Assembly (NCBI GenBank): GCA_019722365.1
Contig: JADFUC010001763.1
Span: forward strand, 1 to 64,000
DNA: 64,000 nucleotides
Origin: Lithospermum erythrorhizon
Lineage: Eukaryota > Streptophyta > Magnoliopsida > Boraginales > Boraginaceae
Direction: 5' to 3'
Position numbers and translations under genes: made by a program. Under the pieces are notes generated by a model. That model saw only the letters and a program-made list of their open reading frames with translations, ran no database searches and was not told the DNA's origin. Positions 1 through 12,829 of the stretch are shown here, in pieces. Numbering within the stretch: position 1 is the first letter of the stretch; every line of letters begins with the position of its first letter.

Positions 1-1084
1 CTTTGGACGGGAGCAGCCTCACCGAGCATCTAAAACCAAGTAGAACACATATTTACCAAACTAAGCTCCACGGGAATTGACTTCAAGTGATGAAAGCGCA
101 GTATCATGGGATTCTATTCACCGCTCTGATTCACGGAAACTCTTCGTGTCCCTTTAGTTCTTCTCGCACTACGGAACTTGCCTATGAGCAAGCTCAGAAT
201 TCCACGAATGAAGAAATAAGAAGAGATAGTGTAAAATCGTGCATGTAACATTGTCAAACAACAATGAAACTCTTATGTATTAATGGTTAAGTTTAGCAAG
301 AAAAAAGACTAAACAATTTAAAACCTAAAGCCAAGTGGCTACCGGGCTTGAACAAGAAAGTTAAGACGTAAAACGCCATTACCGCAATAAGAAAAGGACA
401 TCAACCGGAGCGTTACCTATTCAAGAAAGATCGTTCTAAGGAAAGGTCAAGAAAGCCGAAACAATGTTTCAGAATTGCACGCGAAAGTTGATTCTGGTAT
501 TGTAGCTGAGGAGCGGATGTATTGCTTATGTCACGAGAAGAAGATTGGATTGTAGACTCCGTGAGCTTCCTTTCATGACTAAATAAGGACTTCTTTCACA
601 CTTACGAAGGCAATTTTGAATTGCAAAAGACGTGGGAAATATCACCTCAACCATCAAGGCAATTTTGAAAAAACCGCAAATGGAAAGTTGATTGAATCAA
701 GAATACCATTATCTACTTTTAGGATTTAGCTCTATCTGTGCAAGCTAGATGATTTAAGGATATCATAACATCTTTGGTAATGGACAATGGAGATTATCAA
801 GGGATCAATAACAAATAATATGAATCAAGGATGCGTACACTGCATAAAGCTAAACTCAAAGTACAAAAGTGTGTAAAATTAATGCAAGAGAAGCCGATGT
901 ATGTTACACAACAAAGTTAGGCCATATGAGTGCTAAAGGACTTGGTATTCTCTCGCAAAACAAATCACTACTCCCCGTCTCAATGACTCCGGAATCAAGG
1001 GATCAGACTCACTGGCTGGATTGAAAGCAACACAGATCAAATTCAATAAAGCTCAAAAGGAAGGTCGCAATTTGCAGCTTATGT

Positions 1085-1570
1085 ACCTGTATGTCCTGTG
1101 GGCCTAAGTGAAAGTGAAGACAAGGAGGTAACTCTTGTTTTGTCACTTATATTGATGATCACTTAGGAAGGTTTTTATCTGTGATTAAAACAAAAGACAA
1201 GTTTATTTAAAACTTTAAGTACCTTCATCAATTAGTTGAAAGAGAAATCGCAAAGTACTTAAATGCATTAGGATGCATAATGGTGGTGAGTACATTGGAG
1301 AATTTGATAGATAATCGAAGTCTAAAAGGAATTAGATACGAGCACTGTCTCTTAAAACACCTCAAAGACAACGCTGGTCGAGAGAACGAATAGACAATCA
1401 GAGAGAAGACATGTATTGCTATCACACGCTAGCCTTCCAAGACACTTCTCAGTTCTCTAGTAGCAGCTAGCCGATTATAAACTTATCACCTAATACAACA
1501 CCCAACGGGAAGCACTCAGAAGACACGGTCCGGAAAGATGTTCTAAGGAAACACTTAAGGACTTTTGGCC
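1085..1570 (+). pseudogene. Copia integrase core remnant
   Basis: Translation in shifting frames gives the usual copia integrase order: a stretch reading like a V-x-FIDDH motif near 1130-1165, a degenerate N-G-G-E-Y-I-G segment near 1272-1302, and a terminal segment resembling the P-x-x-x-x-x-GKxPE context near 1495-1545. In living elements this domain inserts the cDNA copy into the genome. Several in-frame stops and single-base shifts break it here. Confidence 0.6.
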
Positions 1571-2387
1571 GCATAAAGATACGACATGTCCCTAAAGCAT
1601 TTAAAGAACAAAAACTCGATTTCCAAGTTCAAAAGGCGCTGTGGTTCTCGAAGTTTGAGATGAGAAGTTTGGCTATGTTGTATGATCTAGCCGACAAAAA
1701 AGATCATTAGAAGTAGAGATGCGATGTCTCCAAGAAGATCAAACTGTGGAAGGATCTAATAAACTTGAAAAGCTAGGCATTTACAATAGTGATCTTGTTG
1801 ATTGGCAAGACGACATTGAAGAAATTGGGATCATAGTATCTCAGAAATCCATACCCGAGCCTATGATCAATAATAGCCAATGATCACATTCTACCGACAT
1901 TGATCAACCTCAAGAAAATGGAGAGATCGAACAATCACCAACCGGCCGCAAGTGGTACAAACACACATATATCAAGCATCAAACACCTGTGAAGTTAGAG
2001 ATCTTCTGTGGAGCGAGAACAAGTTCTTCCGTATTCTCCCAATGAATATGTCTTACTTTCGACGTGGAGAACCACTCTACTATCAAGAAGCTATCGATAG
2101 TACCGAAAAGGAAAAATGGATGGCAGTTTGCGGTGCCAAGAGATGAACTCTCCGAACAAGAACCATACATTTATACCTAAAACAAGATAACTTCAGTACC
2201 GAAAACGTATGGATCTATAAGTCAAGATCGATCCACAAAAGTACCTGGGGACATGTTTCAGACTGTCAGCTAAGGATTCGGTGACAAAGACAAGGAATAG
2301 ACTTTGAGGGAGACATTCTCTCCGCAGAGTCGTAAGCATGACTTCAATCGACTAGTACTTGACTGGCCGTCAGATATGACTTAGAAA

Positions 2388-2690
2388 TTGAATCGTATGG
2401 ATGTTAAGACAGCCTTTCCTCCATGGTGTGATCTTCAAGAGGACATATATATGCAACAACCCGAGGGTTTTCAAGGGAAGGCAAGGAAACACTTGTTTGT
2501 AAACCGCAGTTCTCAGACTCAAACAAGCACCCAAAGTGTACATCAAGTTCTGAAGTCTTTATGGAAGCAAATGGATTCAAGAAAACTCTTGTTGATCACC
2601 TGTTCACTAAAGACTCCACTCACCCATAACACTATCATCCCATCGCTATATGTAGATGACATGCTTATCATAGGGAAGGATCACAAAGAT
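2388..2690 (+). pseudogene. Copia reverse transcriptase remnant
   Basis: The frame starting at 2388 reads RMDVKTAFPPWCDLQEDIYM, which matches the copia RT signature MDVKTAFLNG-x-L-x-EDIYM with one substitution run, followed by QPEGF. The catalytic box YVDDMLIIGKD is intact near 2646-2682. The two catalytic aspartates are therefore still written in the DNA, but the frame is open for only about 100 codons, against roughly 250 for the full domain. Confidence 0.85.
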
Positions 2691-3169
2691 CGCTAGCCTA
2701 AAAGTATGAACTCAACAAAGCTTTTGAGATTTAAAGACTTAGGAGCCGCAAATCATATATACTTGAGTTTGGTGATCATCAGTGATGTACAAGGAAAATC
2801 GTCGTCTTCAAAGAAAAGTACATCTAGTAATTTTAAGAGGTTCAATATGGACAATGCAAAGTCAAGAAGTTGTCCAATCGGGAACACACCTCGAGACGAG
2901 CCCAAAAAGAACTGGGCATCAAGCATTTACATCAAGATACTTTGGTAAGTTCCATACACCTCTACAATAGAAGTTGATGTATGCAATGGTCTGTACTGTG
3001 CCGCATATTGCATTTGCATTATTTAGCGCGCATTCTCTCGCTAATCCGCAAAGTGAACATCGGGAATGCGTGAAATGGATCTTAAGATATTTAAAGTAAC
3101 TAGCCCCGAGTATTTGTTTCGGAACCACAGCCTACACTAATAGCCTATAATCGACTCGCATCTAGCGGT

Positions 3170-3560
3170 GTGACGTTGATTCACTTAAATCAACATCGCC
3201 ATTTCGATATGCTTACTGGAGGAGCAATTTCCTCGGCAAGAAAAGCTGCGTGTCGATTGTTATGTCTACCATCGAGGCGTATCATATCATTGCACGCGAA
3301 AAGAGTCAAGTATGGTCGTAATAGAACTCCATTCAAGGAATCGAGAATCAAGCAAGACAAGTTCACCATCGCTTTAATTTCAAAGCGATATACTCGAGTA
3401 AGAATTCTACTCTACACTCCAAGATCCAAACACATTAAGATCAAGTACCATCGATCGCGAGATATCGGAGTCAAAGCAATTGGCTGTCAAAAACACACAC
3501 TCGAGAATGGTTCTCGATATGCTCAATGGGGCTGCTAAACAAGAAAGCGACACTTACCGC
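3170..3560 (+). pseudogene. Copia RNase H remnant
   Basis: The 122-codon frame and neighbouring frames carry LTGGAISS, matching the copia RNase H segment L-x-GGAISWxS, then a degenerate TEAEYIA-type region and a segment around 3430-3460 resembling the R-T-K-H-I-D/K-x-x-YH motif (reads SKHIKIKYH). These are the last conserved parts of a copia polyprotein, so the 3' LTR would be expected just to the right, but I could not recognise it. Confidence 0.6.
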
Positions 3561-4222
3561 GACAGCTGCCTCGCCTCGACCACGCATAACAACATTAAAC
3601 AATCTTAATGTACTCCTTCTTCATATGCTATGTAGAATTGGCTGTATTTTAGGTAATTTAAGAATGACAACACAAATCATACATGGTTGCATTATCAAGA
3701 ATGTAATTCAAGAATTCTATCAAGCATTCGTAAACATAGCTGAGTAGGATTTGGACATATTTGTTAGATTAATCATAAGATTGTGATCCCATTCCTGCAG
3801 GACAACAAGCTCAGATCTATAACAGTACAAATCGTGATCAAACACTTCATCCGGAACTGACAAGTAATACTGTAGTTACTATTGTTTTCGAGCTTGATTG
3901 ATCAGATTGATTCAAGTTTAATAAACTATTCTAAGAGGGGAAGGCGACTCCTAACCTTCAAACATACACTATCGATTCAGATTGCCTAACTGGTCGAATT
4001 AATCCACCAGTGCTCATCATAGCTTACCGCTATTTGAAATCTTAATTGCGCCTAGACATCAACCGTGATTTCGACAATTAATAATCAAATCAAGCGACCA
4101 GAATTGCTCTATGACCTTAAAATAACACAAATGCATCTACGCCTTTCTCCAAAGTTTCAAAATCGCTTAAAAATAAAAAAAGCATGAAAGCTAAGAAATA
4201 TATCTAATTAGACTAATACGCA
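3561..4222. other. No gene seen; possible copia 3' flank
   Basis: This stretch lies between the RNase H end of the copia relic and the resistance pseudogene. It has no long open frame or recognisable domain. It could hold a decayed 3' LTR, but no second LTR copy is in the window to compare with it. Confidence 0.4.
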
Positions 4223-6380
4223 TTGAGAACTTCATCTTCCTCAAGAATTGTGATATCGGAAACCCGTTTCCTGGAAAGCAAATTCAGTCTCTTTGAGAAT
4301 CTGATAAAGTTATTAGCGACAAAGGCTAAGTCTCTGAATGAAGAAAGTTCAAAGCTGTATGAGGAGCTGATCAACTTCAGAAATTTCCTGGCAGATATTG
4401 CTGAAGGTCTCAGACTAAAGAAGCTTCATTATTTTCAAGCATCAATTGAAGCTATGATAGGTAAGGTAATCCCTATTGTCTATTCATGTTTTACAAAGAG
4501 ATATGTTGACAATGAAATGGTAAGCTGTATCATTATCCCTCAACAAATGGTTTAGGCTTCTTGGAATGCTTTTGGGAATACTTGGGGGAGCTATTGAAAT
4601 CTCAGGATATAACGATTTGGGAAAATGAAATTGCTTCAATCTACCTTGACATCTATTTGTTGATAAATTTCCTCAATAGGGGAAAAGAGAATGCCAATGA
4701 AGGTCTATGGAAACAAATTGTGCACTCGGCTTATCAAGCGGAGTATTTGATTGACCTTTATTTATCTAGTCCTTCTGAAAGGCTTTTTTCATCTTTGTCC
4801 AGTATTATTGAACAAGTCAAGCTCATCAGGAAAAATGTGGTCACTGAATATCCAGCTGATGTAAAAGAAGATGTAGATGCTATGGAGTATCTTAATACCC
4901 AGACTTTTCCCTTAACAATCGAAGGTGTTAGAAAAGTGCATACTTTTGTGGAATCCGTTGAAGATGTTGCAGCAACTTCAATCACTGTTAGTGGCGATGC
5001 TTCACAAGTCAATGATACTGTTTAAGGATTCTTTGGTTGCCAGCCATTTTGATACCCATGCATGGATTACTCTTTCGCAGATTTATCAAAGAGAAATTTA
5101 CAAGGAAATTATAGATCAAGTTAATCCTTCTTACTGATGATATCAAAATCTAGATGATCATAAGGCCTGGCAGATGACTTTGCAGAGTTTGAGGAAATGC
5201 CAGTATTTTGTTGTCATGGATGACATGTGGGATACAGGTTTATGGAATTTTTTGAAAAGGTACTTTCCAGATGACAGGCAAGGTAGTCAAATAATCATCA
5301 CCACAAGGAATGAGAATGTTGCTTTTGAAACAAAGAGTAAGATGCACCCTCTCTGTGAGCTGACAGATGACGAGAGTTGGGAATTGTTGCAAAAGAGGCT
5401 TCCAAAAGACGTTGTATCAGAATATCTTCAGAGGCTTGGAAACAAAATTGCATTAAGTTGTAAAGGATTGCCTCTCTCGATAGTTATAGTAGCTGGAATT
5501 TTATCAAACCTAGGGGAAGTGTGAGCAAGTGGAAGGAAATTGCTGAAAGCGTGAGTTCACACATTTTGGTTGATCCTCAAAGTGGGTGCAAAGCCATATT
5601 GGAGCTTAGTTATTATCATTTGCCTGATACGTTAAAATCATGTTTCTTGTACCTTGGGGCATTCCCAGAGGATGAAGAGATTGTTGTCTCCCAATTAACG
5701 AGGCTATGGATTGCTGAAGGATTTATATGAGATGGTGAGAGAGAGCTTAGAAGAAGTTGCTGAAAAATATGTAGTGGACCTCAGTCGTAGAAGTTTACTA
5801 ATTCTTGCTAAAGCCAGATCTGATGGAGGAATTATGACATGTCTTCTTCACGATCTTCTACAAGATTTCTGGCGATGCCACTGACATTGATCAAATGGTT
5901 AGAGATTATGAACTGAATCTTCTTAAAGTGTTGCACATTGGTGAATTTTGCTATACCCCTTCATTGTTATCATGTTTTGTTCACTTGAACTCCTTGGCTG
6001 GACCTTATTATCGTTTTTCCGAACCATCACATATACTCCCTCCAATTTCTGCAACCTTCAGTTTCTAATTCTTTTCATCCACAATACCAGAGTAGAATTA
6101 CCAGATTTTATATGGGATATGAAGAAATTGAGGCACGTGAAAGTATCTCCCACCGCATCATTTCAAGTTGATGAAAAGAGACTCAGGAGTCGTGCTATTT
6201 ATCAGAGAATCTAAGATACTTATCCAGGGCAATAGTTGATGATGGTGACTTGATATGGCTAGTGAAGTTGCCTAAATTACAGAGATTGAACTGCATAAGC
6301 TCACGGAATGATTTGAACTTAGAAGATCTCATTCAAGTTATATCATTGACAGTTGGATGTGAACCAGGTGTGTTGTGATA
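4223..6380 (+). pseudogene. CC-NB-ARC-LRR disease-resistance pseudogene (R1-like CNL), P-loop deleted
   Basis: Intact members are intracellular immune receptors that bind and exchange ATP through NB-ARC. The N-terminal coiled-coil part spans 4223-5025 over two frames. NB-ARC motifs follow: an RNBS-A-like segment HFDTHAWITLSQ near 5048-5085, kinase-2 YFVVMDDMWD near 5203-5232, RNBS-B GSQIIITTR near 5283-5310, GLPL as CKGLPLSIVIVAGIL near 5460-5505, RNBS-D CFLYLGAFPED near 5640-5673, and an MHD equivalent LLHDLLQDF near 5843-5870. LRR-like remains run from about 5940 to 6380. The P-loop (GxGKTT), expected between 5010 and 5040, is absent: the spacer DASQVNDTV is followed almost at once by the RNBS-A segment. 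Frame breaks occur near 4555, 5025, 5140, 5522, 5730 and 5880. The missing P-loop and the breaks make it non-functional. Confidence 0.9.
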
Positions 6381-7740
6381 TATATACATACGGATATTGC
6401 AAAGAAATTTCATACTTAGCTGGGAGAATTTTGCCCAAGCTGAGATAAAGCCTTTTGCTTTACTTCTAAGTGCATACGCACGGTGACAAATGGCATGATC
6501 TAATGAGGAGGAAGTGGTACTACGACAACCTTCACAGATTATTTCATAAATATACCCATCACTAAAGACATTCTAAAAGGAGATTTTTCTGATTCTCGAA
6601 AGCGACTGTGTCATTCTTTGTATATTCACATAACTCCTAACATCGACTTCGATCGTTTGAGTTGCTTGCGATCGCACCGCGATCACACTTTCGCGCCCGA
6701 CGTGTCGTGAAAGCGTATCGCGACTACTGGATTGACACTGAACCATCCTGAACCCGCTCAAAGAGGAAGACGAGAGTGTCCCAAGATCAATACCCAAGAG
6801 AACCATTTCAACGAGGTTGATCCAAGTGTTAGAAAAGCTCCAAATTTCATCCTGTAAGGCCCACAAGAATTGAAAAGTTCCCTGTATAATTATAACAATC
6901 ATGTTGGTTTCACATACACTTTATTAGATTTAATACCGCTTAAATCCCTCTCCCAAATTTCAATCAATCAATAAGAATCCATATGAATTTAAGTGCGAAA
7001 TTAAATGCATACAAAACTTTATGTAGGTTCCTCAACGCTAAACGACGCCCCGGGTTGGCCGCCGCGTAATCCACTATCAACTTCGTAAGATCGCTATATG
7101 CCCTACCACTGCCTTTTAATTTACGCCGAGATTTTCTTATATCGAAAATCTCAACCACAAAGTTCTACCAAAAGAAAACTATGTTCTTCAAGAATAAAAT
7201 TATGTTCTTCAAGAATATTAAAAGCCTAATATCTTTCTAGGATGATTATTTCTTTTATATAGTATTTCAGCGAGTAAATAAAACTCCATAAAACAACCTA
7301 GTATTTATTAGTTATTCGCGTTATACGCTTAACTCGGTGGAAAATATTCATCCATTGATTTTATAATATCTTTTTTAATAATACAAATAATGAATTAAAA
7401 TTAAGTAACATACCGAGTATATAAGAGGAGAAAATATCATACCATCATATTATGAGTTTTGGTAACTGACAATATACCACCATAGAAAAAATAACCGACA
7501 ACCTTTATTTTATTCTTTGTTTCCGGTAGTTTTGTCATATGTAATCAAATATTATGGAAGTTGAATTTTGGATGGTTAGTTACTAAAAGGGTAAAATAGG
7601 AATAAAAGTCGGGCTTCACTCAGAATCTACCAATAAGATCCCTTAGACATTATTTATAGTATGATACTAAAAAGATATAACCTAACTAGACTTTTCCTTA
7701 GACTTCAAGTTGTCAAAAAACGCCTCAAAATAGGTCATCC
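6381..7740. other. No recognisable gene; mixed decayed sequence
   Basis: The first part (6570-6900) has an open minus-strand frame of 109 codons and 6964-7158 has another of 64 codons. Neither has a motif I recognise. From 7170 on the sequence is AT-rich with short near-repeats, for example the phrase GTTCTTCAAGAATA twice near 7180-7220. I see no coding evidence. Confidence 0.4.
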
Positions 7741-10700
7741 ATCCGAACCCGGCCGGGAGTGCGTCGACCTAGAAAAGTCTCAACTTCTCCCGCGAACACC
7801 GACCTAAACTCCCGTCGTGGACTGGGTCGGGACCCATGCCCGACTCTCCTCCCGATCTCCCCGCCATACCGAAATATTTCTTTTAACTCAACAAATCTCC
7901 ACTTGAAGACATATTCGGATCACCATCTTCAAACAAAGATCTCAGAAAGTACCTTCCAGTTCATCATCCACGAATTCCCAATCGGCTCGGACATCCCAAC
8001 TTCAATACCTTCTTTCCAATCCCAAACATCCCCTCAATGACACCAACTCGACTTAGCAAAAAGAGATTCCATTACCATTACTTTTACCTCGTTGGAGTTT
8101 AGCCCCATCGCATAATCAACATGCCTGCCTTTGCCTTCTCGAGCCTATGATCTTCAACTCGGGGCACCTTGAAAACCTCTGCCTTGATCGTCATCACCTA
8201 ATCTCTTTTGACTTTCGATTCCATCGCCGACGACTTCCCTTGATCTAATCTTTATCGACTTCGATGTTCGACGTAATATCCTTCAGTCAGCTTAGCAAAT
8301 AATCGTGAGGTTGAGAATAATTTTCACCGCGACTTTGAACCAGTTTGCTAACATATGATTTATGCAACACAAAACTGACAGATCTCTTCCTAAGAGTTCC
8401 TTCGCATCGAACTCATCACCAAATGAAGTATTATATTCTCGCCATTGGGGTAGCTTCACCTTCAATTCAAATTACTCGCATACCATCGTAACCTCCGAGA
8501 ACCTTCTTAGCACATCAAGAACAAGAATTTCACCAACGACAATTTTATCTATTTTCATGTAAATTCCCATGTCAATCTCACCGCTTTTCTCCGTACTCCA
8601 AACTTCTATTCAACCTCTTCTAAGAACCATCGACCAAGCATGTAGTACCACTTTGCCCTTTACTATTACTATTGCTCCTCAAACGACTTTCTAGTTACCG
8701 CCTTTGAAAGTAGTTCGATAATCATCACCATCCAACTAACTAACCGAAATTAAACTCTTTCCTAATTCTCGAACATGTCTCACTCCTTTGTCGTGGCCTT
8801 TAAAGAACCATTCGACAACCTCGTGATTCACATCACCCATGTCTACTACATCCAACCTGCTCACCATCGCTAGCATTAACACCCCATAATCTTTAAAACA
8901 TAATTCACTATTACATCCTCAATATGCGTAGGGTATGAAAAGATGCTTCAAAATTCCATATTCATGAATCAACGAAAACATTCACAAATAAAACTAAAGC
9001 ATCGTAATAATCGCTCAACACAAATACGAGCATCACCGCTAGCTTTGTGCTGCCTCTTCATGCGACCTATCTCGGCTAATAACCCCTAACACACACGACG
9101 TAGAGATACTTTTCTCTACTCTAGGAAAACCTAATCAACAATTATATTCATCAGCCGAGACATCATTCTCCATTCATCAAGAGTGCCTTCGCATTAATTA
9201 AAGAGCCGCACAACCTCTCCTGCACGCAAAGCTGGGGCAATGAACTTGTATTGAGCAGGAGTTTCGTACAGTTGTGTTATCGACTGACTCAAGACATCCT
9301 TAGTAAGCGCGGGAAAGGCCACTCAACAGATGCATCCATTTATAATGTTTATGCTTCATCAGAGTACATGCGATCGCTTCACCCGCGTAGTCCGTACATT
9401 TGGGAGAATGAGTCCTTCTACCAATACATCGTCACCGCCGCCGCAGAGTTATCCATATCACTACGGATTCATAAGTTTGAGGACTTCCTACTTTTGGGAA
9501 TTTGTTTCGATGACGCCGTTCCTGTTCTCTCGTGAACTCACCTGTAGCTTCGTGAAAGCAAAAGATTTTGCCTCAAACCTGCGAGTATTTGTTCCATGCC
9601 TTCCATTTGCTCCTTCATAGAAGCAAGGGCAATGAGCTATCTATTATTATCGATCGAGTTCTTTTGGTGTAATCGATCTCGAAGTATATCGCTTCCTCCC
9701 TTCGAAAGGAATCCAAGACTAAACGTCAGATCAAACCCACAACCCGACCGACAATTACCCGTGAGAATCGCCTTCACATCCAAGGATAGAGATACTTTTT
9801 CTGTCTCCGCATTCACCTCAAGCAGAGGAGACTCTATCTTGCCGTATTCCTTTCCTCACAACCGGCGCTCTATTTTTTTTTTCTTCCTTCAAAGTCCTCG
9901 TACCATTCGACCTCGCCTTCAAGATGGCGATTTATGGAAAAAGAAACCAAGCTGGCTTGCTATTCCCGCCCATTCCAACATTTACCTGGCTTGAACATCA
10001 TTGTAAAATAAAAACTCCAAATGATGCAAATGCGAATTTTCCTTCATTATAAAAGTGCTGGGTCGGGATGGCCTTCTATTTTATTACCCATTATCCGGGG
10101 CTTGGGTAATCAGACTTGAAAGGCCTCATATGGTCAAATATAGCGCGAAAGGAGCAAAGTATTATGTCTCAAGAAATCAAAGACGATTCGATCGCTGTGA
10201 CGTGGTCTAGTAATAACTATAACTCAAGAACTTTATTCCTTCAGTTGAGAATGCAGAAAAGTACTAACTGATGTATCTTATTTCATAAGCCTTATAGGTT
10301 TTCTTCCTACCAGCCAGCCTCATCTTTACTATGGAACCGTATAACTCCATTACCGCTTTCGCTTTCAAAGAATTCGGGGTATCATTGCGCTGTTCCCGGA
10401 ATAGCTAGCGGCGATCCGCTTTGTTAAATCCTTTGACGACGGTTTAAACAATGGCCTCTATGTTACATTTTAGGGACTTACCAAAGAAGCAACCTTTCTA
10501 CGCACGAGACCAAGGGTTATGGATAAAGAGCTCTGAGGAATCCCATTCAGTATATGAGAAAATCTTCGCTACTACCACCTTCGTAGAGGAAAATATGGAT
10601 TTAATGATCTCGCAGATTCCTTTGAATTTGACCAAAAACCTATTCACGGCAGAGTAAAGAGTTTCGCAATTTTAAGGAAAATGTATTACGCCTTCATCTA

Positions 10701-11000
10701 CTAAACGCCGCCCTCCGGCAAGCAAAAACTCATTCTCTTGATACAGACGGGGTAGGATAATGATAACTGCAGCTTTCAAGCACATTCGACAAAATCGGCT
10801 GGCTGCTGGACGGCCCACATGTTTGGGGGATTTATCGCCTACTAATTGGGACTTTAAATAACGTTGAAGATGTTCGTAGAATTTCCTATTTATTTACTTG
10901 AATTTTATATATTTGCCGCTTAACTTTTAAACTCTTTCAAGTACTTGTGGTCATGACTCGGGGACATCAAAGACTCATATGGTGATTCGCTTAATGCAGT
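7741..11000 (-). mobile_element. Very decayed LTR-retrotransposon relic, probably copia-like
   Basis: Base composition changes sharply to C- and T-rich on the + strand, as in other minus-strand element copies here. On the minus strand near 7893-7915 there is a polypurine-tract-like string reading CAAGTGGAGATTTGTTG, close to the copia tract AAGTGGGAGATTGTTGG that precedes a 3' LTR. Minus-strand frames upstream (for example around 9180-9330 and 8360-8560) are open for 60-100 codons but I cannot assign them firmly to gag or pol. Element identity and both ends are uncertain. Confidence 0.4.
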
Positions 11001-12620
11001 AGATCGAAATCGATGAAAACTCTTCTCGTCCGGGGTTTGCCGAGGCCTCGCTAAGCCTTTCGCGACCCCCATATCGCTTTCCACCTATGGCTCCCGAACC
11101 ATCTATCTCTTTGAAGGAGTTAGCTTTGTTGAGAATATACAGAAGCCAGAAATGCCACTTGGAGAAAATTATGTGAAAACTTTTGACTAAATCTCTTGAC
11201 GACGCCCCACCATGAAGCGATGAAGTTAATCACGCCTTTAGCTCATGAAATGCCTTACCCAATCGAGCCTTGTTATGTTGGAGGAAACAATACAATAATT
11301 TTTCAAGAGGTGCATTCCTTTCATGATATACTCGGGCTTTAACTCAATCTGAAATTTCCTGTCTTAGCCTCGCTTCTAAAATCTTGTCTTTGAAGAGTGC
11401 TCATGCCGGGTTTGGAAGAGTCTTCAACGGAGGAGTAAGTCAAAACAAATCGAGGCTTCATAAGTAGCGGTTACTCAAGTAGGGATAAATATGGTGATCA
11501 AGGAGGTAAAGCCCTTGGGAAAAGAAGGAATGTCTATTCAGATTAAATTCAAAGACGCTTCTTCATTACAACAAGCTGTTGGATGGAAATGAGGAGGAAG
11601 AAAATTGATTTCAACAGATGAAGATGGACTTTGAGAGCAAGCAAGAAGAATTACGGATAAGGAAAATTGTTTTCTAATGTTTCAAATCTCCATTCATAAA
11701 AAGTTAGTAGAAATTTCTTTTAGCATATTGAATGTCGCTATTTTGTCGACAACATTTATCATGCTAATAAGAAATATGAGTTTTCATCTTTTTTGTTATT
11801 ACATTCTTGTCCTTTTATCTTTTTGTCCCATTTTATGCTTTCTCTCATTTATATATTGTCCCGCTTTACAACAAATTTATTTTGTGATGACTGAACTTAG
11901 GATGCCCAAGCTGCCTACGTACCTTAAAGGATTTTATCCACGAGGATCAAGCCAAACGTAGTTCAACAGAGGTAAATTTAATTTTAAGTGGGGAGGGGAG
12001 GGAGCCAGATAATAATTTATACTACGCGCCGTGAGTATATGTTGATTTACCATCTCGTGATTCGACGGGGCTTTAAATTTTAACAACTTATAAAACCGAT
12101 AGTGGAGTTTAACACTTTTACTACATGCAATACCTTTGTAGGATCTAGCAGCTACTCCACATACAATATCATTGGTGCGATCTAATAGCTTAGCCACGTG
12201 CAATGTCATTGATGGTTGCCGTATTACCGCTTATATCAAAAGGGCCGTGAGTTTCCTTCAACTCACGGATAATATCTGTCAAGAGCTTACCGCCGATTGG
12301 TCCTACTCTAACTCCACTTCGTCTACCATCTTGTATGATCCATTTGTATACACCTCTTGACGACGCATTTGACCATCCCACTTTGGCTCAAATTCCTTCC
12401 CTTTTTTGGGTGATGTTTGGTCTTCTCGAGAGAGTGCCATGTCACCACTTGGAGAGGCCGATTTAACTTTTCTTATTATAAGATTGGAGATACGGATCGA
12501 GCAATACTCCAATCTTTGTCGCGCATCCATTTCTTTCATCAAGGAAATCTAACTCTTCCAACCTTCATTAAAGACAAAGAAAATAGCGGTTGCAAAGAAA
12601 TATTATTGATATGATTTGAG
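11001..12620 (+). mobile_element. Decayed LTR-element remnant with a gypsy-like polypurine tract
   Basis: Near 11978-12000 the plus strand carries a purine run (TTAAGTGGGGAGGGGAGG) that resembles the polypurine tract next to the 3' LTR of plant gypsy elements. Just before it, at 11895-11960, is a phrase about GCTGCCTACGTACC and GGATCAAGCCA, a type of motif I associate with non-coding parts of asterid LTR elements; that association is from memory. There is no recognisable pol domain. Small open frames at 11677-11961 and 12303-12542 show no motif. Confidence 0.3.
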
Positions 12621-12829
12621 CACAATCTCTACTTGTTCTTCCTGATTCTACTTCACACTGCTGTCAAGGGCTTCAGCAAAATTGTCTCGAACTTGATTGT
12701 TGAATACTTGTAACTTCAACACTGATGTCGCATTAATTTCCACCAAGGGCTCGGTAGCTCGATCTTGAACTCTTGGAATGTTTGTCGCATTTGAATGTTT
12801 GAATGTTTGAAGATTCAATACTTGAAGAC

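Larger units (their letters stand above)
1..3560 (+). mobile_element. Decayed Ty1/copia retrotransposon (pol remains), cut by left window edge
   Basis: This is the remains of a copia polyprotein in sense orientation, read across all three frames. In order I see a GAG-pre-integrase stretch near 905-960 (reads LGHMSAKGL), an integrase-like stretch near 1085-1570, a reverse transcriptase stretch near 2388-2690 and an RNase H-like stretch near 3170-3560. The order protease, integrase, RT, RNase H is the copia order. No open frame exceeds about 120 codons and stops and frameshifts are everywhere, so the element cannot encode a working protein. The 5' LTR and gag would lie left of the window. I could not delimit a 3' LTR. 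Confidence 0.8.
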
